This document shows positions 1 to 11,392 of a stretch of DNA of 64,000 nt, one piece after another. Below the pieces are notes generated by a model, which was given only the letters and a program-made list of their open reading frames with translations, searched no databases and was not told the DNA's origin. A program made the position numbers and the translations under genes. The number at the start of each line of letters is the position of its first letter. Positions within the stretch are counted from its first letter, which is position 1. The DNA comes from Adiantum capillus-veneris (taxonomy: Eukaryota > Streptophyta > Polypodiopsida > Polypodiales > Pteridaceae): assembly GCA_014529385.2 (NCBI GenBank), contig CM043956.1:90724721-90788720 (forward strand), read 5' to 3'.

Positions 1-48
1 CCAAGCAAATCGGCTCCGCAATATCTCGAATGCGCGTATCGCTATGGG

Positions 49-321
49 CTAAGCGAATAGCTGCCATCTGCGAAGACGAAGGAAGGGAGGCTCAAGCATG
101 TAAGTGTGAGTACGGTTTCCTCTCTCAGCGAAGAACATGGTTTTGTAGTTGGGGGCAATATAGGTGGTGTAATGTATGAAGCGTGACCCACCGGATTTCT
201 CCCAAGCCGTAATACATTGGCGTTGTAGAAAAGCTTCATTCACTTGAGAGTCAATTGAAGCATCATGTAGCAAGTGTAATGCATCCCATCTCCCAAACCA
301 CTTCTTTATGTCTAAATCCAT
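49..321 (-). pseudogene. LINE ORF2 C-terminal segment
   Basis: Frame-shifted continuation of the ORF2 protein after the RT (MDLDIKKWFGRWDALHLLHD onward, ending WQLFA). I recognise no named domain; it sits where LINEs carry a C-terminal nucleic-acid-binding region, including a cysteine-containing stretch. Continuity is supported by strand and by the one-base overlap with the RT frame. The sequence continues in yet another frame to the left edge. Confidence 0.5.
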
Positions 322-2024
322 TCCGTGCTCAAGATCTTGCTTTTATGCGTCTTTTGAACTTTTTTGCTTGCTTCCCATGCAATTGTAGGAAGTCGATGTG
401 AGGGGTTTTGACGCATCTTTATCATGTACTCCACAACCCTTTCCAAGCCCATAACCTCAATTGGAAGAGATCCCGACTCAAGAAGTAGGAGCATATATGG
501 TGTTTGCGTCTTAACTTGGAGAAAGTTTGTAAGAAAACGCTTTTGGACATTCTCAAACTCTTTCCAAGTAGACTTTGAGATGCTCCCGCCCCACACTTCA
601 ACTCCATAAAGAAGAACCGGTGTCACCAATGCATCAAAAAGATACTTCTTGAGAACCCAACACTTGATGTTTCCCGCATTACACATGTTCTCAAATGCAT
701 AATATGCTCTCTTTCCTGCTTCCAAACGACCTGTAGCACATTCATGCCACTTGTGATTGGATGGAACCTCAAGGCCAAGGTACTTAAAGCTCTCAACAAC
801 TTCAAGTGTCTCGTTGTTGTACACAATGCATGGCTTCTCCTTATGGTTGGTTTTCACAAGCATAACCTTTGTTTTGGATTCATTTACAATCAGCCCACTA
901 TGCAAGCAAAAGTTCTCAAGGACAACCATAAGCTTTTGTGCATCTTCTAAAGTGTGTGCTAGAAGCACTACATGATCCACATACAACAAAAGCATGATTA
1001 CCGCATTGCAAATAGTGACCTCTTCAATGCCTTCTTCTTGCATAAAGTCAAGTACCATTTGTTCCAATTGATCGATGCATATACCAAAGAGAGTTGGTGA
1101 CAATGGACATCCTTGTTTAACCCCAATAGTGCTTACAATTTTTTTTGAAATTTCTCTTCCCATGCGCAATTGACAAATCACCTTCTCATAGATTCGAGAA
1201 ACCGCAAGCATAAACTCACTTGGCACTTGGAGTTCTTCCATCCTTCTCAACAAATTGTTACGTGGAATCATATCAAAGGCTTTCTTAAAGTCCACAAAAC
1301 AACAATACAATCGCTTGCCTTTCAACCGACTTTCCTCCATGAGAACACGAAGAGTGACAAGATGATCAATGGTGCTATGGCATCGACGAAAACCCGCTTG
1401 TCCCTTTGCACGTTTGTCATTCTCTTTAGCCCAATCACTCAATTTCATCTCCATTATGCATCCAAACAACTTTGCCATAAGAGACCCAATCATTATAGTC
1501 CAGTAGTTGCTTACATTCTTTACATCCCCTCCTTTATGCAAAGGCTTAACCCAATTAGTACTCCAATCATAAGGCATACCATGTTGAAGTGCAAGGTTGA
1601 ACATATCACACATCCACTCATGGGTAAAATCTCCCGTCCATTTGATCATCTCCGGCTTGATACCTTGAAGATCTCTCGCTTTGCGAGTGGCCAACTTTTC
1701 AAGCCCACCGCATACATCCTCAATAGTAAAAAAAGACGGCATACATGGGAGTGAACCATAAAATGGCATTTTTTCAGTATTTGCTTGCTCATATAATTGC
1801 CTACAATGTGTGTACATATCCACTAAACTCAAGTTACCAAAATTCTCAACCCGCTTGCCTCTCAAGTTTCTCCAAAATCTTCCACATGCATGTGCCTTTT
1901 CTTGGACTTGAAATTCTTGTTGCTTTACTTCCCATCTTCTTCTCTTCTTTTGAATCAATGCCTTGTATGTATGCAAATGACTTTGATAGTTGTCTTTGTC
2001 CATAGTTGCATCAAGATTTATCAA
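312..2024 (-). pseudogene. LINE ORF2 reverse transcriptase domain
   Basis: Reverse transcriptase of the same LINE. The fingers/palm region has GQAGFRRCHSTIDHL, then CFVDFKKAFDMIPR (catalytic Asp), then GVKQGCPLSPTLF. The active-site box reads LYVDHVVLLA where LINEs have (F/Y)ADD; the second catalytic Asp is His, so the enzyme should be inactive. The thumb continues as SKTKVMLV and SFKYLGLEV, then TPVLLYGVEVWGGS. It shifts out of frame at about 312-321, where the C-terminal segment continues. Confidence 0.88.
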
Positions 2025-2197
2025 GGACTTTCGAGCATCTTGACATTCTTTATCAAACCACCTTCTTTATCGAACCACCTTTTGCGTGATCTATCTTTGT
2101 TGATACCATGGAGATGCTTTATAGCAAAGCATTCTTACGCACAAGAACAAATATCTTTCTTGAAAGCTTCCCATTTAGTTTCCAATGGTGCATCACA

Positions 2198-3148
2198 TTA
2201 AAGCTTTGTCATCCATAATTTTTGCTCAACCATTTCAATGTACATTGGTGCCCGTTTGAAATCCATACATAGTGATAACTTCTCTTTCCTTTGGCTGAGA
2301 TTATCATGCTTAGTTGCTTCTCCACATGAAAGGTCAATACATAAGGTGCGATGGTCGGATTTCGGGGTCCATTGACCAAACATAAAACTCTTTATGCGAT
2401 ACATGATGGCTTTAGAGAGTAGCATATAGTCAATCACACTATCCCCATTATGTCTCCTACATGTAAATCCATTGGTTCCACTCCACAAAGATACACCATT
2501 GGCAATGAGCATACCCGTGCTATTACACATGTGTAAAAGTAACTTTCCATAGTGATCCGGCTCTTTCTCATCCATTGAAGTACGATCATACAAGTGAACT
2601 TCCTCCAACTCCCTTGAAATGTATGGCATATCAAATTGTTGAGTATCATGTTGCAATGTTTTTGTGCGAGCATTCATATCCCCAAATACAATAACATCAC
2701 CTTCACCTTTGAAATAAGCAATGTCCTCTTCCAAATCAGAAAATGGTTGATCTCTATCCATGCAAGCATAAAAGGGAGAATCATGATGAGGAATGTAGCA
2801 ACCGGCTACAAAAATGGGTGCTCTTTTTGGTGTCATAATTTTTAGCCATACATAACGTTTGTACTTGTCATCTTTCACAATTGATACAAAATCTTCCAAT
2901 CCTTTCTTAACCATACATGCTAAACCTCCTTGTCCTCTTCGTTGCTTGAGATTCTTTGACCACATCAATGAATGTACATTGTAATCCTCCAAGCCGTTAA
3001 TCCTTTGTGTATCATGCTCCCAAGTTTCAACAAGAAGTACAACATCGGCTTTGCTTGTTAGTTCATCAATGCCAACCCCCGCATTCCATGGGTATCCATT
3101 ACAATTCCAAAAGCATATTTTCAATTGTAACTCGGTCTCATAGGTCAC
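2198..3148 (-). pseudogene. LINE ORF2 N-terminus: AP-type endonuclease
   Basis: N-terminal endonuclease of ORF2, which nicks target DNA for target-primed reverse transcription. Recognisable exonuclease-endonuclease-phosphatase motifs occur in order: FWNCNG, LLVETWE, VFGDMNART, DSVIDYMLLS and the terminal PKSDHRTL (Asp-His). All key residues of the family (N, E, D/N, S-D-H) appear present. The frame closes at MTKL, where the family should continue into RT; the RT lies in a different frame starting near 2030, so a frameshift lies between about 2030 and 2200. The start codon was chosen because it follows the ORF1 stop by 6 nt. Confidence 0.85.
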
Positions 3149-3154
3149 GTATCC

Positions 3155-4105
3155 CTATTTGCTTGAGAGACTTGCCTCCTCCTTGGGCACATTTTCTTCA
3201 TGAGAGATCTCCTTGTTTTTATTATTCTTTTCCGCATATGCCTTGCGACGCATATTTTGTAGCTTAATAGTGCGATCTTCACATACAAAACATTTTGTAT
3301 CCCTCAAATAGATCCAACTATTATCAAGGATAATCTTTTGCTTGGTCTCATCCGGCATGGTGCATACAATTGGCCGTTCTCCCGAGCGAGGAGCTCCTTG
3401 CTTCTCCACTCTATGTGCTCCATAGACCATAACTCCGGACATGCCAAAGTGGGTTTTGAAGAAATCTTCAATAACAATGGCAAGAGAAGGAGGTGTCTCT
3501 AATTTCTCTTCAGGAATTCCACGAATAACAATGTTCTTGGAATGTCGCTCCCGTTCCTTCAAGTCCTCCACATCCACATTCTCAACATTCTTTGTTTAAA
3601 CCATAGCTTGCATGAGTGAGGAATTAGAAACCACATTGCTACCACATACATCAGCCCAAGACTTGTTTGTGCATACATTTTTCATGTCGCATACATCCCG
3701 GCTCATAGTGTCAAATTTCTCCTCTTTCAATACATGGTCATGCTCTACTTTGCTCATCCGCTCCTTCAAAGCATTCAAGTCCACAAGAGAGCGTTTACAT
3801 TCCTTGACTTCCTCTTCAAGTTGCATCAAATGTGTTGTTTGCATCTCAAGTGTCCTCTTGAGATTCTCATTCTCAACCACAAGTACCCTTAGTGTGCCAT
3901 TCTCCATTGCAAGTGCTCGTAAGTCTTCGCCTTGTTTGTTTACGGTCTCTTGCAATGATACCAAGTACGCCATGATCATGGTTTCTGATGTCGTTGGTTG
4001 GGTGGTTGTGTTGCTATCTCCACACTTAGGAGATTTTGGATCATTTTCCACAATGGTTGTGGACCTTGTTGAAGAAGAAGAACCCTTGCGAGTGCCGGAA
4101 GACAT
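3155..4105 (-). pseudogene. LINE ORF1 protein, one in-frame stop
   Basis: Predicted RNA-binding protein that would coat LINE RNA. It starts at an ATG at 4105 (MSSGTRKGSSSS) and reads as about 316 codons, interrupted by one in-frame stop (TAA) at about 3593-3595. The first ~170 residues are Ser/Thr-rich and then heptad-like (LQETVNKQGEDLRAL, NENLKRTLEMQTTHLMQLEE), which suggests a coiled coil. After the stop comes the motif RHSKNIVIRGIPEE followed by a basic C-terminus. That motif resembles the RRM-like domain of L1/Transposase_22-type ORF1 proteins rather than the CCHC ORF1 of most angiosperm L1s. The stop codon could be a single substitution. ORF2 begins 6 nt downstream in the same frame. 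Confidence 0.72.
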
Positions 4106-4335
4106 TGTATGTAAAATAGGAGATGAGAATCAATTTTGTTGAACCTGTTCACTTCGGAAATGCTGCTACAGAAACACCTTCCATAACTCTGAAAATTTCT
4201 GTCTTTACATCAATGCGTAGAGGACTTTGTGCTCTTCGATTGAGGCTATAGATCACCCAAATCGGAGTTCGGATGAAGAAGTTATGATCAAAAGAGTGGA
4301 CTGCTGTCTACTAGGTCAAAAAATGGCTGCGTTTT

Positions 4336-4336
<1 letters not shown>

Positions 4337-4386
<50 letters not shown>
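4337..4386. repeat. (AG)n microsatellite
   Basis: Perfect AG dinucleotide array of about 25 units, immediately upstream of the LINE 5' region. Confidence 0.97.
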
Positions 4387-4388
<2 letters not shown>

Positions 4389-4918
4389 GTGGCTTGGGCA
4401 AAGCATGTGGTTGAGTGCAATCTCTAGGGCTTCAAGAGGGAGAAGAGGGATGTTGATGTTTTGAGAGTGCCGGCCTTGCCTACTCCATCAAGCTTGCCAT
4501 AGCTAAGAGTTATCGTAGTAAGCGATGGAGACACCCTCGGACCAATGCAAATGTCATTCGAGCTGGTGTTATTGAGTGGTATTCCAAAATTGCCTCCTTC
4601 ACCATATTGCTGAGGTCTCTCAAGCTTGTTGGAAAGAGAGGGATGAGCAAGATTGTTAGTGATGAGAGAAAAGGGAGCATGATTGATCACAGCTGATCAG
4701 GCTAGTATATTATCTTGCAAAATGGTGTGGTCGATGGGGTGCAAAGGAAGACGCGGCTTAGAGATGTGATGGGAGGAGGAGCAGACGCCAAGGTTGAAGA
4801 GGAGGGAGGGTGGAAAGGGGAGGGATAGTGGGGGCAATGGGGGGTTACAGAGGCCATGATTGTACGAGGAGAGGGTAAGGTTAGTACAACATAGGGAAGG
4901 GGATGGGGGGAGCTTTCG

Positions 4919-4923
<5 letters not shown>

Positions 4924-4992
<69 letters not shown>
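4924..4992. repeat. (AG)n microsatellite
   Basis: Perfect AG array of about 34 units. Confidence 0.97.
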
Positions 4993-4994
<2 letters not shown>

Positions 4995-5144
4995 TGGCAA
5001 TGTCAGTGTGTCTATTTGAGGGGTAATAAAAAAAGGTAGCGGGGGTTTCAAGGGACAAGAAGAGGAGTTTCTTCCTGAAAGGAAACAGGGATGGGGAACG
5101 AGTCTCCGAGTATTTGAGAGGCGTTACACACACAAAAATTGTAC

Positions 5145-5148
<4 letters not shown>

Positions 5149-5230
<82 letters not shown>
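5149..5230. repeat. (GA)n microsatellite, about 41 units
   Basis: Longest uninterrupted GA array in the window, about 82 bp. Confidence 0.97.
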
Positions 5231-5233
<3 letters not shown>

Positions 5234-5713
5234 GGAGACCAGTGACAAACTAGAGTAGTAGCAGCTACCCATCGCCCAATAGGGCGAGAGAAAGCAAAGA
5301 ACTCAGAGCCGCCGCCCACCGCCTTTGAAAGCAATTGCAATTGCCAAAGAGAAGGGTGCCTCAAAATCCTCCCCCCACTTGAAACTCTGCCAACTTTTGG
5401 CCTTCGCTCAATGGCATCATCTTTAGATCCCCTTTTCTTAACGATTTTCTTAAAATTCTGCACCCATGCTCACACACTCGCTACACCTGCAGCAGCAGCC
5501 TAGACCTCTAGCTGCCATCACGCCTTCTCGTGTCCACAGTCCTTGCACATGTGACCATGTCCCCATCCTCTACACTAGGACACGGACAAGAGAGACATAG
5601 ACAGCCTGTCCCACCCCAGTTGCCCAGCACCTGCTATATTGCTTCAACGTAGAGCAACAAACCCCTCCCTACCTCCTCACGCATCTGCTTCGCCTGCACC
5701 GTACAGCAAGTCA

Positions 5714-5716
<3 letters not shown>

Positions 5717-5775
<59 letters not shown>
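5717..5775. repeat. (GA)n microsatellite
   Basis: Perfect GA array of about 29 units. Confidence 0.97.
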
Positions 5776-5782
<7 letters not shown>

Positions 5783-6099
5783 GCCTGCATGTCACCACAT
5801 CTGATTAAAAAACGGGTATCTCCAACAGACACTCCCTTCCATCAATTTGTTCAAAACGACTAGCCATATTCGGTTCAACCGTTCAACTGTTCAGGAAAAC
5901 CATTTTTTCAAACATATAAATTTCTTTTGTTGAATTTGCCAAGAGAAAGTTTAAGAGAATTAAGCTTATTTTTTGGGGCTTTACACTATTTCTCTTTATA
6001 TTGAGGTAGAATCTCTCCCTTTCCGCTTACCCTCAACTGGCCTACTACTCGGTTCAACATACTAATAGGTTCATTATTATATTTGTTGCAATCTTGTTG

Positions 6100-6250
6100 A
6101 GATTCCAAGGGGTGCAACATTAGCCCTTTGCAAGTTGTCCAACCAAAAACTTAACAAGCTGGACTCGAACTCTCGCTGCTCCACACGCACATCTTCAAGT
6201 GAACTGAGCTAACAATGTAGGAGGCTGCATATGTTGCACGGCATAGGCAG
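6100..6250 (-). mobile_element. tRNA-derived SINE candidate
   Basis: On the minus strand a tRNA-like A box (TTAGCTCAGTTCA, 6212-6200) is followed 28 nt later by a B box (AGTTCGAGTCC, 6171-6161), the internal RNA polymerase III promoter spacing of tRNAs and plant SINEs. No cloverleaf or anticodon arm could be folded by eye, so a tRNA-derived SINE or tRNA relic is preferred over a tRNA gene. The boundaries are approximate. Confidence 0.45.
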
Positions 6251-6756
6251 CACATTAATAAAAAAATATAACCAAGCCCTCCCAAAACCTGCTTGGCCAC
6301 GCTGTCATCAATGACTGTGTGTCATTGACCCCATGCTATTTCTCATGTCAACATGCTATAGTAGATGGCTCTATGCCCTTCCTTTGTCTGTCCCATCATT
6401 TGTCTTTGCAACAGGCATCTCTTGGGATTCGTGTCACACTTTTTTTTTCAAAAATTGTTGGGACATACTAGCATTTAATTGAAAAGGGAACGATATTAAT
6501 CTGAGCCACATTTTTCCCAAACACCTAGGAATCAATGGAAAAAGGAGAGCATTGAAAATCTCCACATAAAATTTAGGATTTTTTAAGGGTTATTTTAATC
6601 TGCCAAATCTAACCGGTTTCCTTCAAGGCAAGTCTCAAAACTAACTGAGAATTTTCAATTTTTGTGCTTTAAATATACACTAAAAATAGGTTTTCTATGG
6701 CATTTTTGTTGAAAATTGACGCTAATTAATGTGTCCTTGATAGTGATATTGTTTCT

Positions 6757-6870
<114 letters not shown>

Positions 6871-6907
6871 AAGCATCTTCTCTCACTTGGCATCGTTCTT
6901 TCTGGAG

Positions 6908-6953
6908 GACAAATACACCAACTAATTTTACACAAATAGTTGGTGTATTTGTC
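6908..6953. repeat. 17-bp perfect inverted repeat (hairpin)
   Basis: Arms at 6908-6924 and 6937-6953 (left arm GACAAATACACCAACTA) are exact reverse complements around a 12-nt loop. It lies 40 bp after the TA/GA array. No flanking gene explains it as a terminator. Confidence 0.85.
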
Positions 6954-8108
6954 AAACCAAGCCCTGCCACCTGTTCTTTCTATCCATTGATACCTTTTTT
7001 GTTGTGGTGCATGAATATATAACAAACGATAAATATTCAGTTGACGATAAAATTTACTATATCGTGTACAAACACTTGCTCGGATTTGTCCTTGCTCGAA
7101 AAAAATCGCTCGGTGCATGGTAACACTCACATGTCCTCCTTGCCCATTGATCTACCAAAACCTTGAGTATCCATGCGTGTTCCAAACTTGAGGATGTAAG
7201 TAGTTTAGTATTTTATTCTTGTCATTACTCTGTATTACACCAAAGCTATTTTACCTTGCAGATGCTCCAAGCTACTTCATAGCTTGTGCTTGTTGTGGTG
7301 TCATTGTAGTCGAGTAGGGAATTTATTTGGTCTCGTGTAGATGGCCACACGTTCCATGCTTGCCGCCTTTCATGAAGCAATCAAAAGTATTTTGTTGAGA
7401 CTTCGTTCAAGCTATGGGTATTGCTGAAATAAGTGGAGAAGCCATTGGAGATTTTGGTCAAAGATTGTCCTAATACTTAATCTTTTTGTTGTTTGTCATC
7501 ATAGACGAAGCCGATCTATGGTTCGTGACAAGTTTTTGCTATTTGGTCTAAAAGTTTGGATTAATGAACATTCAATTAAATAATGTGTGTTATCAAAAAG
7601 TCTTTTTACTCAAAATGATAAGTCAACAAGTTTCTTACTAGACTCTAGTCCATTCACAAACCTTTCGTGCTCATAGAAGTCCTTTGCACCATTTGTTTGT
7701 CGCATTGGTGCAACACAACATAATGTTCTAATGCTCTCTTCAAGCCCACAAGGTGGCAATGCATGTGAATGATGAGAAGAGGAACCCATACCTTTTTCCT
7801 CACAAAATGGAACAACTATCAAGGCCAAAACTAGAGCCAACATCGCCACAAGAGATCAACATTAAAATCAAGTAAGTCACTAGCCTAAATCCATATTGAA
7901 AAAAGTTGTTAGGCCTAGGGTAAGATGGGCTCGGCCAACGACCATGACACACATGTTGTATAGGGGAGCCTATATTTAACAAGTCAAGGGCTTAAATATG
8001 ATGTGGTTGGGTGGAGATGTGCATGTGATAGTCCCTAGTCACTTACACTAGTATGAGAGCTCATGTTGGCCATGGAGGAAAGAGAGACACCACGTGAAGC
8101 GTGGAGGG

Positions 8109-8163
<55 letters not shown>

Positions 8164-8235
8164 CTTTTGTCCTTTAGCTATGATGATGGGCTCAAGATGA
8201 CTGCAATAAAGCTTCCTTGGATACATGGAGGGAGG
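6954..8235. other. No recognised gene
   Basis: AT-rich unassigned sequence. A 79-codon minus frame at 7610-7849 starts with a hydrophobic stretch (MAMLALVLALIVVPF) that could pass for a signal peptide, but the rest shows no family, so it is not called as a gene. Confidence 0.5.
8111..8159. repeat. (TC)n microsatellite
   Basis: Perfect CT/TC array of about 24 units. Confidence 0.97.
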
Positions 8236-8239
8236 GTCG

Positions 8240-9190
8240 GCAAGCGATGGCCATGGGAGAGACCACAATTCTATAACTCATTGGTCCCCTTGGCACCTTA
8301 ACAGGTGGTGTCTGCCGAACTGTGAATCCCAGTTCGAGTGGAAAGCATGGCAGTGGCCCAAGAATAGACACTTCCTGAAACTGCAAACTAAGGAATCGTA
8401 CCTCTCCCTTATGTCTTCAAAGGACTGGTTCTCCCCACTGAACAAGTAGCGGGGTAAGCATTGGCCCGAGTCAAGGTAGGAGACAATCATGTGGAACATT
8501 TGGAACCCAAATTGGCCGCATGAAATGAAGGTTTTCTTATGGAAGGTGTCACGGGGAGCCCTGCCAACTGGGGTGAAGATCTACATCAGGGGGATTAGTC
8601 CAGATAGATGCTCGCAATGCATAATAGCTAGTGAAGACTTCCTCCTCCTTTTCAAGGAATGCCCATCAATATGTGGCCTTGCAGAGAAGATATGCAAGTG
8701 GGTCCAAAAGACTTGGAAAATAGGAATTTTCAAGAACGATCTCTTTTTGGGAGGGAAGGTGTTTAAGAGCCATGTTTTTCTCATCGCAACTCAAGTTGAG
8801 AGATTTTGCTACTTTAAACATGTTTGGAAGGCAAGGAACTATCACTTCGAGAACACCATGTAAGTTGCTAAGTTCACGGAGATAATCCAAGAAAGCAAGG
8901 GGACTATCATCACCATAAGGAAACACATGGACTCTGATGAGTGGAACATGACCCTGGATGCCGTAATGATTGACTTGAATGGGTATTGATCAGGACCCAT
9001 CTATTATCATTGCAGTGGCTCCCCTATCAATCGATGTGTCTATGATGTCATGGCTCGTGACCAGCATGGCAGGAGTTTGTAATTCTATGTTTTTGCTAAT
9101 ATAATCTATCGTCATTTTGTGAGTTTTGGGGAAAAAATTTGTCTGTTTCAAAAGCGTAAGCAGGCTGTATAAGGGATTATCAATTGCACC
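8240..9190 (+). pseudogene. LINE 3' end (zf-RVT domain), copy 1
   Basis: Remnant of the C-terminus of a plant L1-type ORF2. It reads QFEWKAWQWPKNRHF, a short gap with a stop near 8449, then WNPNWPHEMKVFLWKVSRGA and SPDRCSQC, followed by FKECP. This is the zinc-binding reverse transcriptase region (zf-RVT) that follows the RT in plant LINEs; Cys residues are present at DRCSQC and ECP. The frame closes at 8863. The homologous sequence continues to a non-coding tail that includes a GTCATGGCT(C) motif shared with the next copy. The RT itself is absent, as expected for 5' truncation. Confidence 0.75.
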
Positions 9191-9279
9191 AATTGCAACC
9201 GTGGAAAAAGTCTACCCTAAAAGTTTTATGTGACACATATATCTATGCTTACCTTTGTATTGTTTTAACATTAAAAGGC

Positions 9280-10160
9280 CGTGTCGAAGTTTGATTGGAA
9301 TGCCTGGAAATGGCCCGGAAGCAGTCTCTTATGGAAACCCCATCCTAAAGACATTTATCATACAATGATGCATAAGAAGAATTGGTATAACCCCCTTAAC
9401 AAGATATGGAAAAAACAATGGCCGGAGGAAAGGTGGGAGCAAATAATAGAGAACATCTAGGAGCCTAAGGTTCCGCAGCACATGAAGGTATTTTTATGGA
9501 AGGTAATATGGGGTGCTCTACCGATGGGGGTGAAGATTCAGGAGAGAGGGATTGGGTCAGATCGATGCTTGGGGTGCAGGCTCGCTAGTGAAGATCTAGC
9601 CCACCTCTTTATGGATTGCCCAACTATCAAAGGCCTAGTCGGGAAAATATGCAAGTGGGTCCAAAGAACATGGAGAATTGGTTTCTTCAAGACTCATCTA
9701 TTCCTTGAAGGGAAGAATTCAGGTAGTCTTGCCCTCCTCATGAGGACTCAAATCATCTGATACTTCTTCTTACATAATGTATGGCAGACAAGGAACCGCC
9801 GTGTGTTTGAAGGAGGTTCTGAGGTGGCAAGCTTCATAGAAATTATACAAGAAAGCAAAGTGCTAATATGCACACTCGGACACAAGCAACACTCGGAGGA
9901 TTGGTCTAGGATTACTTGTGTCTTATTGTCAGTAGTTGGCATGCCTAGGACGGGAAAAAATACTAGCCATCAGTAATTAAAAGATATCAGAAAAACATGA
10001 CAATGGACTTTACTGCCCTGATAGCCATTGTGATTTTGGTCCCTGTATGATGTCATGGCTCAACACGAGCATGACAAGACCTTGTAATTTTTTAGGTTGA
10101 TCAATATAATTCACTCACAATTGTGAGTTTTGCTTTTTTTTTTTTTTAACATTGAAAGGC
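9280..10160 (+). pseudogene. LINE 3' end (zf-RVT domain), copy 2
   Basis: Second, diverged copy of the same LINE 3' end, head to tail with copy 1. It reads FDWNAWKWPG, then a stop near 9459, then MKVFLWKVIWGALPMGVKI, GSDRCLGCRLASEDLAHLFM and DCPTIKGLVGKICKWVQ. The pattern DRC-GC...DCP matches the zf-RVT zinc ligands. The frame stops at 9760 and resumes as HNVWQTRNRRVFEGG. A T-rich run at about 10134-10147 and the motif TTAACATTGAAAGGCCGT close the copy; nearly the same motif (TTAACATTAAAAGGCCGT) precedes this copy at about 9267-9284. Confidence 0.75.
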
Positions 10161-10259
10161 CGTCACTGTATACTATCCTGGCTGGCTGGATGGATGTTTA
10201 ATTCTTGAGGATCTAGTCAAACAAAGGGAAGGGTCACATTGGCATTCTAAAACAATTCA

Positions 10260-10440
10260 TTGAAATGGACCCCTAGGAGACTCTTTCTTTTTTATAATTA
10301 TTTTGTAACCGTTCGAAGCTTCAACTAGTTTTATGGGATTGCACCCATTCACCCACACTCACATCTCAAGGATTGAACCATAGTGGGTGCAATTAAAGTC
10401 CTCACCTTTACCACTAGGCCAACTTAAATGAAATGACTCA
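10260..10440 (-). mobile_element. tRNA-derived SINE candidate
   Basis: Minus-strand A box TTGGCCTAGTGGTAAAG (10422-10406) and B box GGTTCAATCC (10379-10370), spaced 27 nt, match the polymerase III promoter of tRNA-derived plant SINEs closely. The 3' body would run left to about 10260, ending near a T/A-rich tract. No full tRNA cloverleaf was found. The ends are approximate and no target duplication was resolved. Confidence 0.55.
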
Positions 10441-10515
10441 TTTATTAATATTTTCAAAGAAAACAATCAGTCAATACTTTGCATCAAATTAACTCCCTTT
10501 TTCACTGTTGCTTGT

Positions 10516-10704
10516 TTTAAATACCGAATACTCATACAGAAAACAAGGCATATCCTTTGCACGGGGTCATCCAACGTATATTATTTTGAGTTAATGCAAT
10601 TCAAGCTCTTTAAATACCCAATACTCATACAGAAGAAAACAAGGCATATCCTTTGCACGGGGTCATCCAACGTATATTATTTTGAGTTAATGCAATTCAA
10701 GCTC
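10516..10704. repeat. Tandem duplication, 93-96 bp unit, two copies
   Basis: Unit 1 (10516-10608) and unit 2 (10609-10704) are almost identical; unit 2 has a 3-bp insertion (AGAAGAAAAC against AGAAAAC). The array ends just left of the Helitron-like element. Confidence 0.9.
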
Positions 10705-10753
10705 GGCATTTAAAAAGGAAAAACCCAATACTACATCATACTAGTAAAAAGAC

Positions 10754-10768
10754 GTCGCCTTCGGCGGC
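10754..10768 (-). other. Helitron 3' terminal hairpin
   Basis: GTCGCC-TTC-GGCGGC folds as a 6-bp stem (one G-T pair) with a 3-nt loop, 9 nt from the terminal CTAG at 10741-10744. This is the position expected for the Helitron 3' termination signal. Confidence 0.65.
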
Positions 10769-10797
10769 GGTATGGCCTCTCCATTAGCATTTCATTT

Positions 10798-10949
10798 ATG
10801 CAAAAATTTGTGTTGCTCTTTTTTAGCGACTGCCGGCTTCCATAAAGAGGAGGATGTGTTTCCCACGCATTTCATCTACTCTCTCCCAGTGCATTAAAAC
10901 CCATGATTCTCGACCAGTTGTTGCTGCTGTCGCTCTTTGGCAAGAATGC

Positions 10950-11003
<54 letters not shown>

Positions 11004-11086
11004 CTCGCCCATACAAGACACACCATCCATGTCTACACCGTCTCTAACGATCGTAGCATGCCTATAGACATCATAAGTTATAAGTC
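10798..11086. repeat. Partial copy of the Helitron internal repeat
   Basis: About 290 bp matching the stretch at about 11165-11476 of unit A and its unit B counterpart. It carries its own CT array (10953-11000). Divergence from units A and B is visibly higher than between A and B. Confidence 0.8.
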
Positions 11087-11343
11087 TCTCTTAGCTCTCG
11101 CCCATAGACGTCACACCGTCTTTGGCAATCGCAACATGCCTACTAACATCATGCGATTTGTGTATGCAAAAATCTGTGCTGCTCTTCTCTAGCGAGTGTC
11201 CACTTACACAAAGAGGAGGATGTGTTTCCCACACATTTCATCTACTCTCTCCCAATGCATCAAAACCCATGATTCTCGACCAGCTGCTGTTACTGCTGTC
11301 GCTCTTTGGGAAGAAATGGCCCATAGGAGGCATCTTACTTTGC

Positions 11344-11392
<49 letters not shown>

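Larger units (their letters stand above)
1..4142 (-). mobile_element. LINE retrotransposon, 3' end beyond the window
   Basis: Minus-strand non-LTR retrotransposon in the order ORF1 (coiled coil plus RNA-binding-like domain), apurinic-type endonuclease, reverse transcriptase, C-terminal region. ORF1 and ORF2 lie 6 nt apart. The element runs off the left edge, so its 3' tail cannot be seen, and its 5' UTR limit near 4142 is a guess. There is one stop in ORF1, a frameshift between endonuclease and RT, another frameshift after the RT, and a damaged RT active site, so it is a dead copy. Confidence 0.88.
4143..5880. other. Unassigned DNA with four long GA microsatellites
   Basis: No supportable gene. 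The apparent long reading frames here are Ser-Leu or Arg-Glu runs made by translating GA/CT repeats. A minus-strand frame at 4424-4690 (88 codons) has no recognised domain. Confidence 0.6.

Noticed and set aside
4702-5463. A 253-codon minus-strand frame with long Ser-Leu runs
   Set aside because: The frame is kept open by two GA microsatellites; the flanking residues show no domain.
7610-7849. 79-codon minus frame with signal-peptide-like start
   Set aside because: No family similarity, no splice or promoter support; hydrophobic start alone is weak.
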